In this document: piece after piece, positions 15,001 to 24,112 of the stretch | Layout of the letters: every line of letters starts with the position of its first letter | How positions within the stretch are numbered: the stretch's first letter is position 1 | From: Phycisphaerae bacterium | Lineage (GTDB): Bacteria > Planctomycetota > Phycisphaerae > Sedimentisphaerales > Anaerohalosphaeraceae | Direction of reading: 5' to 3' | Assembly: GCA_029858345.1 (NCBI GenBank) | Contig: JAOUFG010000013.1 | Location: 1 to 39,600 of the forward strand | Length of the DNA stretch: 39,600 nucleotides | Notes under the pieces: generated by a model | Told to the model about the DNA's origin: nothing | Database searches by the model: none | The model's input: the letters and a program-made list of their open reading frames with translations, nothing else | Position numbers and translations under genes: made by a program

Positions 15001-18000
15001 TAACAATTCCTCCCTTCATCTTTTCTATAGCTTCTTCTTTATTGACTGTTTCGAGAATATTGTAATCATTGATCTGCCAGTCAAAGCGGCAGAGGGGGCG
15101 GTAGTCGCACCAGGAGCATGGCGAGCTGGTTCCGATGCGGTAGGGCGTAATGCTGATACATCCGGTGGATAAATCCATAATCAATTTTTTAATGCGTTGC
15201 TCGGTATAGTTCAGTAATGCCTGGAAATCGTCCGGTTTCAGGGCGCCGCTGCTGTTGTAAAAACTGTACGGCTCGCCGTCTTTATTCACATAAAAGTTGT
15301 AATATCCGCTCCACCCGCTCGGCGCGGCCTCCGTATCAATCGCATCAAAGAAACTGCCGTCGAAGAGCCCCTTGGCCTTGTTGAACCCCGCCTCAACCGC
15401 ATCCAGACCGGACAGTGCCGCCGAATTCGTCCCGCTGGCAATCGGCAAAAAGAACGCTCCGGCGGGCGTCATTTTCTGGTGCCCCATCGCCAGCAAATAC
15501 ACCGGAAGCTGCAAATCCAGCCCGTACAGCATCCCCGCGAAATCGACGCTCTTGCCGCCGGACTTGTAATCGAACACAACCGCCGCCTGGCCTGTCCCGA
15601 GTTGCGTCGAGGGATTGCCGTCGATGTCCGCGACATCCAGCCGGTCAATCAGCCCTCGAAGATGGATTTGCCGCCCATCATTCAGCGGCACAACCAGCCG
15701 CAATGTGTCGTCAAAGCCGAATTTCAATTCCGCGGCGGCCTGCTTAAAACGACTCGCTCGGCTCAACTGCCCCAGCATCGGCACAAACAGACGCAGCACC
15801 TCGCGCGCCGACTGGATAATATACCGGTGATGCGACCGCTTCCGCATAAAGTTGACCAGCAGCGTATTGCTCGACAGCACCTTCTCCGACTCGGCATCAC
15901 AGAGCGTAACCAGGTCCTCGACGCTCAAATCCCCCCAATCGGCACCCCGCTGTTTCAGGGCTTTGAAAATCGCCTCCAGCACATCATGATAAAACGTCCC
16001 CACATCCATCGGCTCAAACCGCAGCAACTGCCGCTTTTCCAGCCCGAGTGTATATTTTGCAAAATACTGATACGGACACTTGGCAAACGTCCCCATCCGC
16101 GTCACCGACATCGTCATCGGGAAATGAAAAAGCTTTTCGGCCAGCCCGGCATCCATCGTCGCGGCATTATCATAGCCAAGTGATTTTTCCACCAGGGCGG
16201 CCGTCTGTTTCAGCGACGGGTCGTCACTGTCGGCCATGCGATGCAGAACCCGCGCGCCAATTTCCTGACTGTTAACTGTTGACGGGTCACTGATAACTGA
16301 AGTCCGGTCCTTGCCGAGCCGCTGAGAAAGCCACAGCCCCAACTGGTGCGGATTTTGAATCTCATTTGCATCCTGTATTGATGCCTGCGGAAACCGGACC
16401 GCGACATCGGTAAACATCGCCGTCAACTGTTCGATGCCCGACCACGGCACGACCGCCGACCCCTTTTCGTCCAGCAGCGGATACGACAGATAAACCCGTT
16501 TCGATGCCCGGGTCAGCGCGATATAGGCCAGGTACGGCCGATGCGTCAGCGACACATCGTACGGATTGGCCAGTTCAAGCGAACCGCTCGCCGCAAGCTG
16601 ATAATCCTGCTCGGTCAGCAGCGTTTCGCCGGCGACCGGCACGGGAAACTGCTTTTGCGTGGCCCCGATTAAAAAGATGGCCTTGATATCCGGATGACGA
16701 CTGCGTTCAATCGAGCCGACCAGCACCTGATCCAGCGTCGGCGGAATCAGCTTGATCGTCTCCGAGGCCAGCGCGCCGGTAAAAATCGACCCCCACGCCG
16801 AAACGGGCATTTCGATGCCTTCAAAGACCGCGCACAACTCGTCCATCAGCCCGACCATCCCGGCGAAGATCTGCCGATGCCCGAACCGCTGATCGGTCGC
16901 ATCCTCGGCGGCCCATTGCCCCAGCACGCTTTGCACATCCAGCGTTTGAAGCAACTGCCAGACGGCCTGCGTAAACTGCCCCGCCGAAATCGTTTCCCGA
17001 TCCGTCAACGCTTGCTCCAATGTCCGCAGGGGCGCAATCAACTCCCGCCGGAGTGCGTCCATCGCGGGTTCGTCATACCGCTGCTTTTCCGTGTCCGAGG
17101 CAAAACGCCACGCCGGCTTTTGAAGCCATTCGGCGCCCTGCACATCAAACGCCTGGCAGTAATTGCCCAATGCGTCCACCTGATCAAACGAAGTACCCGC
17201 CAGTGGAGAGCTGATAAAACTCAGAACATCGGACGATGTAAATCCGTTTTCAACCGCCTGCAGGGCCGCCCCGATCAACTCGGTCAGCGGGTGGGTCTTC
17301 ATCCGGCGCGGGCGGTCCAGAAAGTACGGCAACTCGTATTGGTTGAACGCCGATTCGATATAATGCTGATACGCATCCATGTCCGGCACGACCACCGCAA
17401 TCTGGCGGTAGCGATAGCCGCTGTCTTTGACAAGGGCCCGGATTTGCCCGGCCACCCACAGTGTTTCCGCTCGCACATGACCGCACGCCGCGATCTGCAG
17501 GGCGCCATCGGAAAGGACCGGTTTGGCAGGTTTATCAGAAACGAAATTCGCCTCCAGCGCCGCTAACGCGGGCGCCTCAGAAAACCGAAGCGGTTTATCC
17601 AACACAACCGGTTCACGCAATCGCAGTTTACATCCTCGAACAACTCGCAGCAGTTGGCAATACGTCTGCTCGGTCGAGGCAAACAGCGAACACGGATCAA
17701 GTTTGTCTTCGTCGTCATTGGCAAGGTCGATCGCTGCCAGATCAAGACACAGCGCAATCGAGGCGTCTTTGCACACCTTGAGCATCTCGACCAGCAGATC
17801 CCGCTCCTGAACGCTGAAACCGGAGAACCCATCGACCCACAGCCGTGCCCCCTGCAGAAACGGAGCCGATGCAACCATCTCCCTGGCGAGCGTTAATTCA
17901 ATATCCGGATTTTTGAACCGGCTTTCAGCAGAGGCGAAAAACGTCTCGTATGCTTCAAAGACAGCCGCGATATCCGTCCACTTCGCCGCGGCCAGCTCCT

Positions 18001-18451
18001 GCCCCGGCTTGGCCCCCAGTGCATCCGCCAGCGTGCGAATCTGTTTGGGCGTGCAATCGGCGTGCTGAAGCTCGCCCAGCAGGTCGGACAGTTTGGCCGC
18101 CAGTCCCATCCGCTGGACATCGCCTTTATACAGGGTCAGTTGGCCGGCCAGTTCCAGCAGAATCTTATGCAAAATCATCTGCTTGCCGGTGCGGGATACC
18201 TCCGCGGCGCCGCCGCGGCCGGGCAGCAGCCGGAACTGAAGCCGATTGAACGACAGTACATGCAGACGGGAAAAGCCCTTGATGTCCGGATGCGACAAAA
18301 TCGCCCGCTCGGCCTGATACGTCGCCTGCTCCGGCACCAATAACACCAGCGGGCCGTCACCGGCGGCGGTCAATGCCTCACACACCGCATCAATGCACCA
18401 CCGCGTCTTGCCGCTGCCGCTGCGACCCAGAATGAATTGAACGCCTGCCAT
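14993..18451 (-). CDS. addB: AddB-type helicase-nuclease subunit for double-strand break repair
   Basis: 1152 residues, typical AddB length. Walker A GRSGSGKT lies at residues 9-16. The C-terminal PD-(D/E)XK nuclease carries VFDYKSGGKS and DLQLPVYLL. Cys in FAKCPYQYF and three Cys in PCSWCDYRPLC can form the AddB iron-sulfur cluster. With AddA it resects DNA ends for recombination; addA is not next to it here. Residues about 717-730 (TSVISDPSTVNSQ) are encoded by a heptamer repeat array. A promoter (TTGAAA-17-TAAATT) lies upstream, and a decayed copy of promoter and 5' end lies at 19027-19241. Confidence 0.9.
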   Translation of the reverse strand: MAGVQFILGRSGSGKTRWCIDAVCEALTAAGDGPLVLLVPEQATYQAERAILSHPDIKGFSRLHVLSFNRLQFRLLPGRGGAAEVSRTGKQMILHKILLELAGQLTLYKGDVQRMGLAAKLSDLLGELQHADCTPKQIRTLADALGAKPGQELAAAKWTDIAAVFEAYETFFASAESRFKNPDIELTLAREMVASAPFLQGARLWVDGFSGFSVQERDLLVEMLKVCKDASIALCLDLAAIDLANDDEDKLDPCSLFASTEQTYCQLLRVVRGCKLRLREPVVLDKPLRFSEAPALAALEANFVSDKPAKPVLSDGALQIAACGHVRAETLWVAGQIRALVKDSGYRYRQIAVVVPDMDAYQHYIESAFNQYELPYFLDRPRRMKTHPLTELIGAALQAVENGFTSSDVLSFISSPLAGTSFDQVDALGNYCQAFDVQGAEWLQKPAWRFASDTEKQRYDEPAMDALRRELIAPLRTLEQALTDRETISAGQFTQAVWQLLQTLDVQSVLGQWAAEDATDQRFGHRQIFAGMVGLMDELCAVFEGIEMPVSAWGSIFTGALASETIKLIPPTLDQVLVGSIERSRHPDIKAIFLIGATQKQFPVPVAGETLLTEQDYQLAASGSLELANPYDVSLTHRPYLAYIALTRASKRVYLSYPLLDEKGSAVVPWSGIEQLTAMFTDVAVRFPQASIQDANEIQNPHQLGLWLSQRLGKDRTSVISDPSTVNSQEIGARVLHRMADSDDPSLKQTAALVEKSLGYDNAATMDAGLAEKLFHFPMTMSVTRMGTFAKCPYQYFAKYTLGLEKRQLLRFEPMDVGTFYHDVLEAIFKALKQRGADWGDLSVEDLVTLCDAESEKVLSSNTLLVNFMRKRSHHRYIIQSAREVLRLFVPMLGQLSRASRFKQAAAELKFGFDDTLRLVVPLNDGRQIHLRGLIDRLDVADIDGNPSTQLGTGQAAVVFDYKSGGKSVDFAGMLYGLDLQLPVYLLAMGHQKMTPAGAFFLPIASGTNSAALSGLDAVEAGFNKAKGLFDGSFFDAIDTEAAPSGWSGYYNFYVNKDGEPYSFYNSSGALKPDDFQALLNYTEQRIKKLIMDLSTGCISITPYRIGTSSPCSWCDYRPLCRFDWQINDYNILETVNKEEAIEKMKGGIVNE
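16264..16301 (-). repeat. Heptamer repeat array inside addB
   Basis: On the minus strand five 7-base units run CAGTTAT, CAGTGAC, CCGTCAA, CAGTTAA, CAGTCAG. This is the same family as 6649-6704. It is translated without breaking the addB frame. Confidence 0.7.
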
Positions 18452-18484
18452 GAAAACCTCTCGAAAAAACCTCTTTGAGGTCTG

Positions 18485-18513
18485 AATTTAGCACAAAAAC
18501 CCCCCGTTTTCAA
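18485..18513 (-). promoter_or_regulatory. Predicted addB promoter
   Basis: TTGAAA (18513-18508) and TAAATT (18490-18485) on the minus strand, separated by 17 bases, about 35 bases before the ATG. The same arrangement, diverged, is found before the addB remnant. Confidence 0.55.
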
Positions 18514-18653
18514 TTTCAAACTGTTTTCTGATGCACTCAGCCCGAATCGGACGATAATATGATTGAATCCTGTTTGGATAGTGAAGCATTTAGAACGTGT
18601 TTTGGATATTCGAGATTTCAATTTAGAATTTTCAGATAATATGGAGGCCTGTT

Positions 18654-19004
18654 ATGCAGATGATTCAAAGACATAAGATAATGTTATTTTGCGGACTGAT
18701 TGTGTTGGTGTGTACAGCGTGGATGATCGCGGCGGAATATTCGTCGAGCCGGGGCGACGACCGGGAGGATTATACCTTTGTCGTCGGCCCGCAAAAGTCG
18801 GATATGCAGCGGATGATCGAGGCGTATGAAAATCTCTCCAGCCAGTACCTGACCCTCGTACAACAGAACCTGCAGCTGATGGTCTCTCGGGACCAGCAGA
18901 TTCTGAACAAACTGACAGCAATGGAACAGAAGATTGATGCCCTGACTATGCAGGTCAAACAACTTCAACAAAATCACCAAATGAAACCGGTGAGCGACAA
19001 ATGA
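18654..19004 (+). CDS. Small exported coiled-coil protein of unknown function
   Basis: 116 residues. An N-terminal hydrophobic segment (about 8-27) acts as signal or anchor. A linker is followed by a helical region from about residue 50 rich in Gln and Leu (NLSSQYLTLVQQNLQLMVSRDQ), probably a coiled coil. GGAGG lies six bases before the ATG. It sits on the opposite strand between intact addB and the addB remnant. No family recognised. Confidence 0.65.
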   Translation: MQMIQRHKIMLFCGLIVLVCTAWMIAAEYSSSRGDDREDYTFVVGPQKSDMQRMIEAYENLSSQYLTLVQQNLQLMVSRDQQILNKLTAMEQKIDALTMQVKQLQQNHQMKPVSDK

Positions 19005-19026
19005 ACGCCCCTGTCGCATCGAAGAC

Positions 19027-19176
19027 ATATCGGGCGGCCTGATAGGCGGCCTGTTCCGGCGCTGGCAAAATCAGCGGTTCGTCACCACCGGCAACCAATG
19101 CATCACAAATCGCATGAACGCACTGCTGTGTCTCGCTGGTGCCGCTCCTGCCAAGAATGAATTGAACCTGTGCCAT
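19027..19176 (-). pseudogene. Remnant of a duplicated addB 5' end
   Basis: About 50 codons read MAQVQFILGRSGTSETQQCV and onward, clearly matching the addB start MAGVQFILGRSGSGKTRWCI. The match continues through APEQAAYQAAR against VPEQATYQAER and then stops. The Walker A is destroyed (GTSET for GSGKT). The upstream region 19177-19255 also resembles the addB promoter, so promoter and start were copied together. Confidence 0.85.
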
Positions 19177-19212
19177 GAAACTCCCGTTTGATAATGAATC
19201 GTTTCCCACTTA

Positions 19213-19241
19213 TTTCTATCACAGAAAACGGTTTTTTTCAA
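19213..19241 (-). promoter_or_regulatory. Diverged copy of the addB promoter
   Basis: TTGAAA (19241-19236) and TAGAAA (19218-19213), spacing 17, with the flanking AATTGAAAA and AAACA-TTTG bases shared with the real addB promoter. Confidence 0.5.
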
Positions 19242-19314
19242 TTGCAAATTGTTTTTGACGGGCGACATGTTCAAGCGAAGCTGGGTGGCACGGTCAGGGG
19301 ATTTAAAGTAGTTG

Positions 19315-20274
19315 TTATTCTTCGGCTTCAGGGCACATCATGATGTATTCGCGGACCTTGTCCAGATCGCCTATCGCGACAGCAACTTTGTCATCGGCGG
19401 CGCCGTAGTACAGATAAAGCTGGTTGGCTTCGGGCATGACCACGCCGCCGGTCACAAACGTGACATCGCTGACATCGCCAATGCGTTCATAGTCTTCACG
19501 TGGGCCGAGCACCCATTCCTGGCTGCGGCGGAGTACACGCCACGGCTCGTTCTTGTCCAGCAGCGCCAGGCCGGTGCGATAAATCTGGCTGGCGGTGGTA
19601 TGACGCACACCGTGATACACAATCAGCCAGCCCTCGGGAATCTCGATCGGTTGGCAGCCCAGACCGATACGGGCACCGTCCCAGTGGGCATAACGGGTCG
19701 TCAGCAGCACCCGGTGGTCGCCCCAGTGCTTCAGGTCCGGCGACAAACTCATCCAGATATGCGCCTCGCCGCGAACGATGGGCCGGTGAATCAGCGCAAA
19801 TCGGCCATGAAACCGCCGCGGGAACAGGCAGGCGTCCTTATCTTCCGGCGGGATCATCCCGCCCAGACGAGCAAAGGTTTTGAAGTTACGCGTGATCGCC
19901 AGCGACACAATCGGCCCGCCCAGCCCGAATGAGACATACGTGATTCCGTACTGCTTCTGCTCTTCGAGCCAGACAATGCGCGGGTCCTCAAGGCCCCAGC
20001 GCTCCTCATGACTTTCCTGGTCGGCCTGCAAGGTTGGTTCCGGATCGATCTGCCAGTCCGTCAGGCCATCCTTGCTGCGGGCCACACAAAAATGGCTGAA
20101 TCCGCGCATATCCTCAACACGGTTCAGCAGCAGTACCTCGCTATTGACCCGCACCGCACCGGGGTTGAACACTGAATTGATCGGATACGGCCAATCTTTG
20201 GCCGTTAAAATCGGATTACCTTCAAAACGGCTGAAAAGCTCTGAGGCCAGCTTGGCGCGTTTCAACGGAGTCAT
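19315..20274 (-). CDS. GH130-family glycoside phosphorylase/hydrolase
   Basis: 319 residues of a five-bladed propeller of family GH130, enzymes that mostly phosphorolyse beta-mannosides. Recognisable are VFNPGAVRVNSEVLLLNRVED and GLEDPRIV with the catalytic Asp. HWDGARIGLGCQPIEI(P)EGWL, VYHGV and GGVV..ANQLYLYYGAAD also fit. No signal peptide, so it acts on imported sugars. ATG 20274 has AGGGA eight bases upstream; a TTG at 20322 with AGGA would add 16 residues. The exact substrate cannot be told from sequence. No transporter or other sugar gene adjoins it. Confidence 0.85.
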   Translation of the reverse strand: MTPLKRAKLASELFSRFEGNPILTAKDWPYPINSVFNPGAVRVNSEVLLLNRVEDMRGFSHFCVARSKDGLTDWQIDPEPTLQADQESHEERWGLEDPRIVWLEEQKQYGITYVSFGLGGPIVSLAITRNFKTFARLGGMIPPEDKDACLFPRRFHGRFALIHRPIVRGEAHIWMSLSPDLKHWGDHRVLLTTRYAHWDGARIGLGCQPIEIPEGWLIVYHGVRHTTASQIYRTGLALLDKNEPWRVLRRSQEWVLGPREDYERIGDVSDVTFVTGGVVMPEANQLYLYYGAADDKVAVAIGDLDKVREYIMMCPEAEE

Positions 20275-20322
20275 ATGCTTATTCCCTGAATCAATACCTA
20301 TGAACAGCGACTTATTTTTCAA

Positions 20323-20557
20323 TCGATCCTAATTTATTAGTTCGGCAATTAGGGTTTTGCTAATAAACATTAATCTTTCATTTTCCAAAAAACAACCCGA
20401 AAAACCGCTCTTTGGAAAAAAGAAAGTCCGGAAATACCGTATTGGGGAGCATTTTTCTCTTTTCAAACCCGCTGGGATTAGGTTAATCTTGGAACAATAA
20501 CGAGTTACCTACGTATCAAAAAAGATGATATTACAGCCGATCGAAGGGAAAATACCC
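20323..20557. other. Divergent control region between GH130 and dsbD
   Basis: About 235 AT-rich bases between two divergent genes, which must hold both promoters. I see no strong dyad or confident -35/-10 pair. Confidence 0.4.
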
Positions 20558-22414
20558 ATGAAAAATAAACCGTGTTTTCTATGGCTCGTGCTGAGTGTCG
20601 CGGGCTTGTGGTTTGGGGCCAGTAACGCGTCAGCCAAAACCCTTATCACCCAATATAAGGACCAATCCTCCAGCGCCTCCATCCAGCTGGCCCGCATGAA
20701 GGACCAACCCGGCATCGCCGTGGTCTTTGAGGGCACCGACGATCTGCACTATTACGCCACCGCAGAAGCCGGCGGAGTGCAACTGATAGAGCTAAAAGTT
20801 TCCGCAAAGGCAGCTGGTTTGACTTTTGGCAATGCCGTGTATCCTGAGCCCCATTATTATGACGACCCCGCCGTCGGGAAAGTCCCGGTTTACGAGGGCA
20901 ATTTCACCGTTTTTGTACCGATTGCAGGAGGCCCCATCATAAACGCGGCCAAAGAAAAAGATGTTACAGTAATCATCGAAGGCCAGGCCTGCACGAGTAA
21001 ATTATGCCTGAGACCGTTTACCAAAGAAATTACCGGTAAAATCAACCTGCTGTTTGACACCGCCCCGGAACTCGACTTCAAAACCGCCGCGCCGCGGGCT
21101 GAAACAGCCAGTCCCGAAAAAACAACCGGCCCGCCACCGACCGAAATGGCACAGGGCGATACCGGTCTCGGAAAGCTGCTGGCCGGCTATCAGGAGTCAA
21201 GTACGGACGAGGAACGAATTAACAGCACCGCGTGGTTTTTCCTGCTGGCGCTGTTGGCGGGACTGTCCATCAATATCATGCCGTGCGTGCTGCCCGTGAT
21301 CCCGCTGATCATCATGCGGCTGGTCGGCCAGGCCAAAGAGTCCGGCCCCCGGCGTGTGGCGTTGGGCTTTGCCTTCTGCGGCGGCATCATTTTGTTCTTC
21401 GCCGCCTTTGCAGCCATTTCCACGGCGATTCAGTTCGGCACCGGCGTCAAAATCGATTTGAACAGCTTGTACCGCATTCCCGCCGCGGTCATTACCTTGT
21501 TTTTGTTCATTGTTTTCTTCGCACTGGTACTGCTGGATGTGCTTGTGATCACCCTGCCCGGTTCGGTCTCAGGCCATCAGAGCGGCGGCGGGTTTGCCGG
21601 GTCGATCGGGATGGGCTTTTTTGCCGGTATCTTAAGCATTCCCTGCAGCGGCGCGATCATCGGGGCGGTGCTGGTCTGGGCGCAAACCCAGCATTGGATT
21701 GTCAGCAGCACGGCATTGGTCCTCATGGGCGTGGGGATGGCCCTGCCGTATGCGGTACTGATTTCGGTACCGAAACTGCTGGACTATATTCCCAAGCCGG
21801 GCACCTGGATGGAAATCTTCAAAAAAACAGGCGGCTTTTTGCTGCTGATTATCGCCGCCAAGTTCATGCTCGCCGGGCTGACCAAGGACCACATGCTCAA
21901 CGTCCTTCTGTACGGCGTGATCTTTGGCTTCTGTGTCTGGATGTGGGGAACATGGGTTACGTTCTCAACGCCGAAAGGCAAAAAATGGACCGTACGTCTC
22001 ATCGCATTGGTACTGGCAATCGCGACTGGGTTTTGGCTGCTGCCTGCCCCGGCGGCCTCCGAAGTCAACTGGCAGGACTACGAACCCGCGGTTGTGCAGG
22101 ATGCACTGGAAAAGGACCGGCCCGTTCTGATCAAGTTTACCGCCGACTGGTGCACCAACTGTAAGATCGTGGACAAAAATGTTTACAAAAACCCCGACAT
22201 CGCGGCATTTTTAACGCAACAAGGATTCACGACCATCAAGGCCGACACTACGCAGAACACCTATCGGGCCACGATTGATTATAACGCGATCTTCAAAGGC
22301 GCCGGCAGCGTCCCGAACACGATCCTGCTGAATCCGAAGACAAAAACGATTACCAACCTCCGCGGCATCTTCACGCCGGAGGAGTTAAAACAAATCATCA
22401 ATGAACAATTTTAA
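20558..22414 (+). CDS. dsbD: DsbD-type transmembrane thiol:disulfide reductase
   Basis: 618 residues with the three-part DsbD plan. A signal peptide (1-26) leads to an N-terminal domain with the Cys pair in QACTSKLC. Eight-helix membrane domain: the redox Cys lie in NIMPCVLPVIPL and LSIPCSGAIIG. The C-terminal thioredoxin domain has FTADWCTNCK. The protein carries electrons from cytoplasmic thioredoxin to periplasmic thiol proteins. The start is chosen to give an intact signal peptide; the ATG at 20525 would spoil it. Its stop overlaps the stop of the convergent DUF72 gene by four bases. Confidence 0.92.
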   Translation: MKNKPCFLWLVLSVAGLWFGASNASAKTLITQYKDQSSSASIQLARMKDQPGIAVVFEGTDDLHYYATAEAGGVQLIELKVSAKAAGLTFGNAVYPEPHYYDDPAVGKVPVYEGNFTVFVPIAGGPIINAAKEKDVTVIIEGQACTSKLCLRPFTKEITGKINLLFDTAPELDFKTAAPRAETASPEKTTGPPPTEMAQGDTGLGKLLAGYQESSTDEERINSTAWFFLLALLAGLSINIMPCVLPVIPLIIMRLVGQAKESGPRRVALGFAFCGGIILFFAAFAAISTAIQFGTGVKIDLNSLYRIPAAVITLFLFIVFFALVLLDVLVITLPGSVSGHQSGGGFAGSIGMGFFAGILSIPCSGAIIGAVLVWAQTQHWIVSSTALVLMGVGMALPYAVLISVPKLLDYIPKPGTWMEIFKKTGGFLLLIIAAKFMLAGLTKDHMLNVLLYGVIFGFCVWMWGTWVTFSTPKGKKWTVRLIALVLAIATGFWLLPAPAASEVNWQDYEPAVVQDALEKDRPVLIKFTADWCTNCKIVDKNVYKNPDIAAFLTQQGFTTIKADTTQNTYRATIDYNAIFKGAGSVPNTILLNPKTKTITNLRGIFTPEELKQIINEQF

Positions 22415-23181
22415 TCATCTATCAAATACCGTCGCAGCATTTGTGCGTTGCGCGGCGCATGGGCGTGGTCATCGTTGTTGAAGTAGGCGTATACGTCAAT
22501 CCCCTTTCCGAGATAGTCTTTAAGCCACGTTGCCCAACCTGTGAGCATCTGGTGCGAATATAAACTTCCATACAATCCGGGTCGGCCGTGAAAGCGGACA
22601 TAAATAAAATCGGCGGTACATTCTCGGATTCCATGCAGTGCCGGCATATCGGGCAGGACCAGTGCTGTACGATGTCGACGGAGCAATTCATAGACCCCGC
22701 TTTCGAACCAGCTTGCGTGACGAAACTCCACGGCAAAACGAAAACCCTCTTTGAGCTTGTTTTGTGTCTCGTCGCACAGGGTCAAAAATGCCTCCAGCCG
22801 CTCATCATCCCGGCGCATACTCGGCGGCAATTGAATCAACACAGGCCCAAGATGCTGCTTTAACAGAACTGCACGTTCAAGAAATGTTTCCAAGTCAGGA
22901 GCAATGTCTTTCAGCCGCCTGCGGTGGGTAATCCATCGCCAGAGTTTGACGGTGTAGGTAAATCCGGACGGCGCCTGCGTGTGCCATTTGGCAAATGTGG
23001 TGTCCGGAAACAAGCGGTAAAATGTCGCGTTCAACTCGACCGTATCAAGCTGCGAGGCGTAATACTCAAACCGGCGGGTCTTGGGAAGGTCAGCCGGATA
23101 GAATAAACCGCTCCAGTGCTCATAGACATAGCCCGACGTACCGACCCTGATGTGTCCGGTTTGTGTTTTCTTTCCCGCCAT
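22411..23181 (-). CDS. DUF72 family TIM-barrel protein
   Basis: 256 residues. The DUF72 hallmarks are present: RVGTSGYVYEHWSGLFYP, then the VELNATFYRL strand and FAVEFRHASWF. The ending YAYFNNDDHAHAPRNA is typical. Family function is unproven; members often lie beside DNA repair genes, as here beside nth. ATG 23181 is preferred: it is seven bases after a perfect -10 (TATAAT, 23194-23189) with -35 TTGTTT at 17-base spacing, so the mRNA is probably leaderless. ATG 23190 overlaps the -10 itself. There is no Shine-Dalgarno. Confidence 0.88.
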   Translation of the reverse strand: MAGKKTQTGHIRVGTSGYVYEHWSGLFYPADLPKTRRFEYYASQLDTVELNATFYRLFPDTTFAKWHTQAPSGFTYTVKLWRWITHRRRLKDIAPDLETFLERAVLLKQHLGPVLIQLPPSMRRDDERLEAFLTLCDETQNKLKEGFRFAVEFRHASWFESGVYELLRRHRTALVLPDMPALHGIRECTADFIYVRFHGRPGLYGSLYSHQMLTGWATWLKDYLGKGIDVYAYFNNDDHAHAPRNAQMLRRYLIDD

Positions 23182-23188
23182 AACAATC

Positions 23189-23217
23189 ATTATACGCTTG
23201 CAAGATACTGAAAACAA
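23189..23217 (-). promoter_or_regulatory. Promoter of the DUF72 gene (leaderless type)
   Basis: TTGTTT (23217-23212), 17 bases, TATAAT (23194-23189). The expected transcription start coincides with the A of ATG 23181. Confidence 0.7.
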
Positions 23218-23383
23218 GTGACAACAGCGCAGCGGCGCGCTTGTCCATCGTAGCTTTAGCGAAGATGGAAGCCGCCCGATTTCGCGACCCTGCGAATGGC
23301 TCAAAACGGTATGTGAATACGTAACAGACAGGGTGTCGCAATCGGAGAGCTTGCGCTCCCGCGCTATTGTCACAAGCGAAAGC

Positions 23384-23412
23384 TTGAACTCTAACCCTTT
23401 TTCGAGTATAAG
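23384..23412 (+). promoter_or_regulatory. Promoter of nth (near-leaderless type)
   Basis: TTGAAC (23384-23389), 17 bases, TATAAG (23407-23412). Only ten bases separate the -10 from ATG 23423, leaving a leader of three or four bases at most. Confidence 0.65.
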
Positions 23413-23422
23413 CATACCCACG

Positions 23423-24112
23423 ATGGCAAAGGCAAAAAAAGCAAAAATCACCGTCGATCCGGCCCAGGCGAAGGAACGGGGGTTGAAAATTATCCCGATC
23501 CTGAAAAAGACCTACCCGGACGCCAAAATCGCGCTGAACTGGGACAACCCGTGGAATTTGTTTGTCGCGGTGGTGCTGTCGGCGCAGTGTACGGATGTGC
23601 GGGTGAACATGGTCACGAAAGACCTTTTTAAAAAGTATAAAAAACCGCAGGATTATCTGGATGTTGAACAGGAAGAACTCCAGCAGGACATCCGCTCGAC
23701 CGGCTTCTACAAAAACAAAGCCAAAAATATCCGCGGGGCGGCGGAAAAACTCATCCGCGATTTCGGCGGCAAGATGCCCAAAACGATGGACGAACTGCTG
23801 ACGCTGCCCGGCGCCGGCCGCAAAACCGCCAACTGCATCCTCGGCAACGCTTTCGGTATCCCCGGCATTACCTGTGATACGCACGTCATCCGCCTGTCGC
23901 GGCGGCTGGGCCTGTCGGCACACAGCGATCCGGTCAAACTGGAATTCGACCTGATGGAAATCGTCCCCAAAAACAAATTCGGCGGCTGGACCATGTTTTC
24001 GCACTACATCATCTTCCACGGCCGGAATATCTGCAACGCCCGTAAACCCGATTGCGCCAACTGCCCCATCGCCGAATACTGCCCGTCGGCCAACAAGCCG
24101 GAGTTGTGGTAA
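23423..24112 (+). CDS. nth: Endonuclease III (DNA glycosylase/AP lyase)
   Basis: 229 residues. The helix-hairpin-helix LPGAGRKTAN carries the catalytic Lys134, and the second active residue Asp152 is in TCDTHVIRLS. Four Cys at 204, 211, 214 and 220 (C-X6-C-X2-C-X5-C) bind the 4Fe-4S cluster. The enzyme removes oxidised pyrimidines and nicks the abasic site. The start at MAKAKKAK is preferred over an upstream in-frame start at 23333, because the promoter lies between them. No Shine-Dalgarno is seen, in line with a near-leaderless transcript. Confidence 0.95.
   Translation: MAKAKKAKITVDPAQAKERGLKIIPILKKTYPDAKIALNWDNPWNLFVAVVLSAQCTDVRVNMVTKDLFKKYKKPQDYLDVEQEELQQDIRSTGFYKNKAKNIRGAAEKLIRDFGGKMPKTMDELLTLPGAGRKTANCILGNAFGIPGITCDTHVIRLSRRLGLSAHSDPVKLEFDLMEIVPKNKFGGWTMFSHYIIFHGRNICNARKPDCANCPIAEYCPSANKPELW

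Noticed and set aside
23182-23451. Upstream extension of the DUF72 frame
   Set aside because: The promoter and -10 box lie within it, so it cannot be translated from this transcript.
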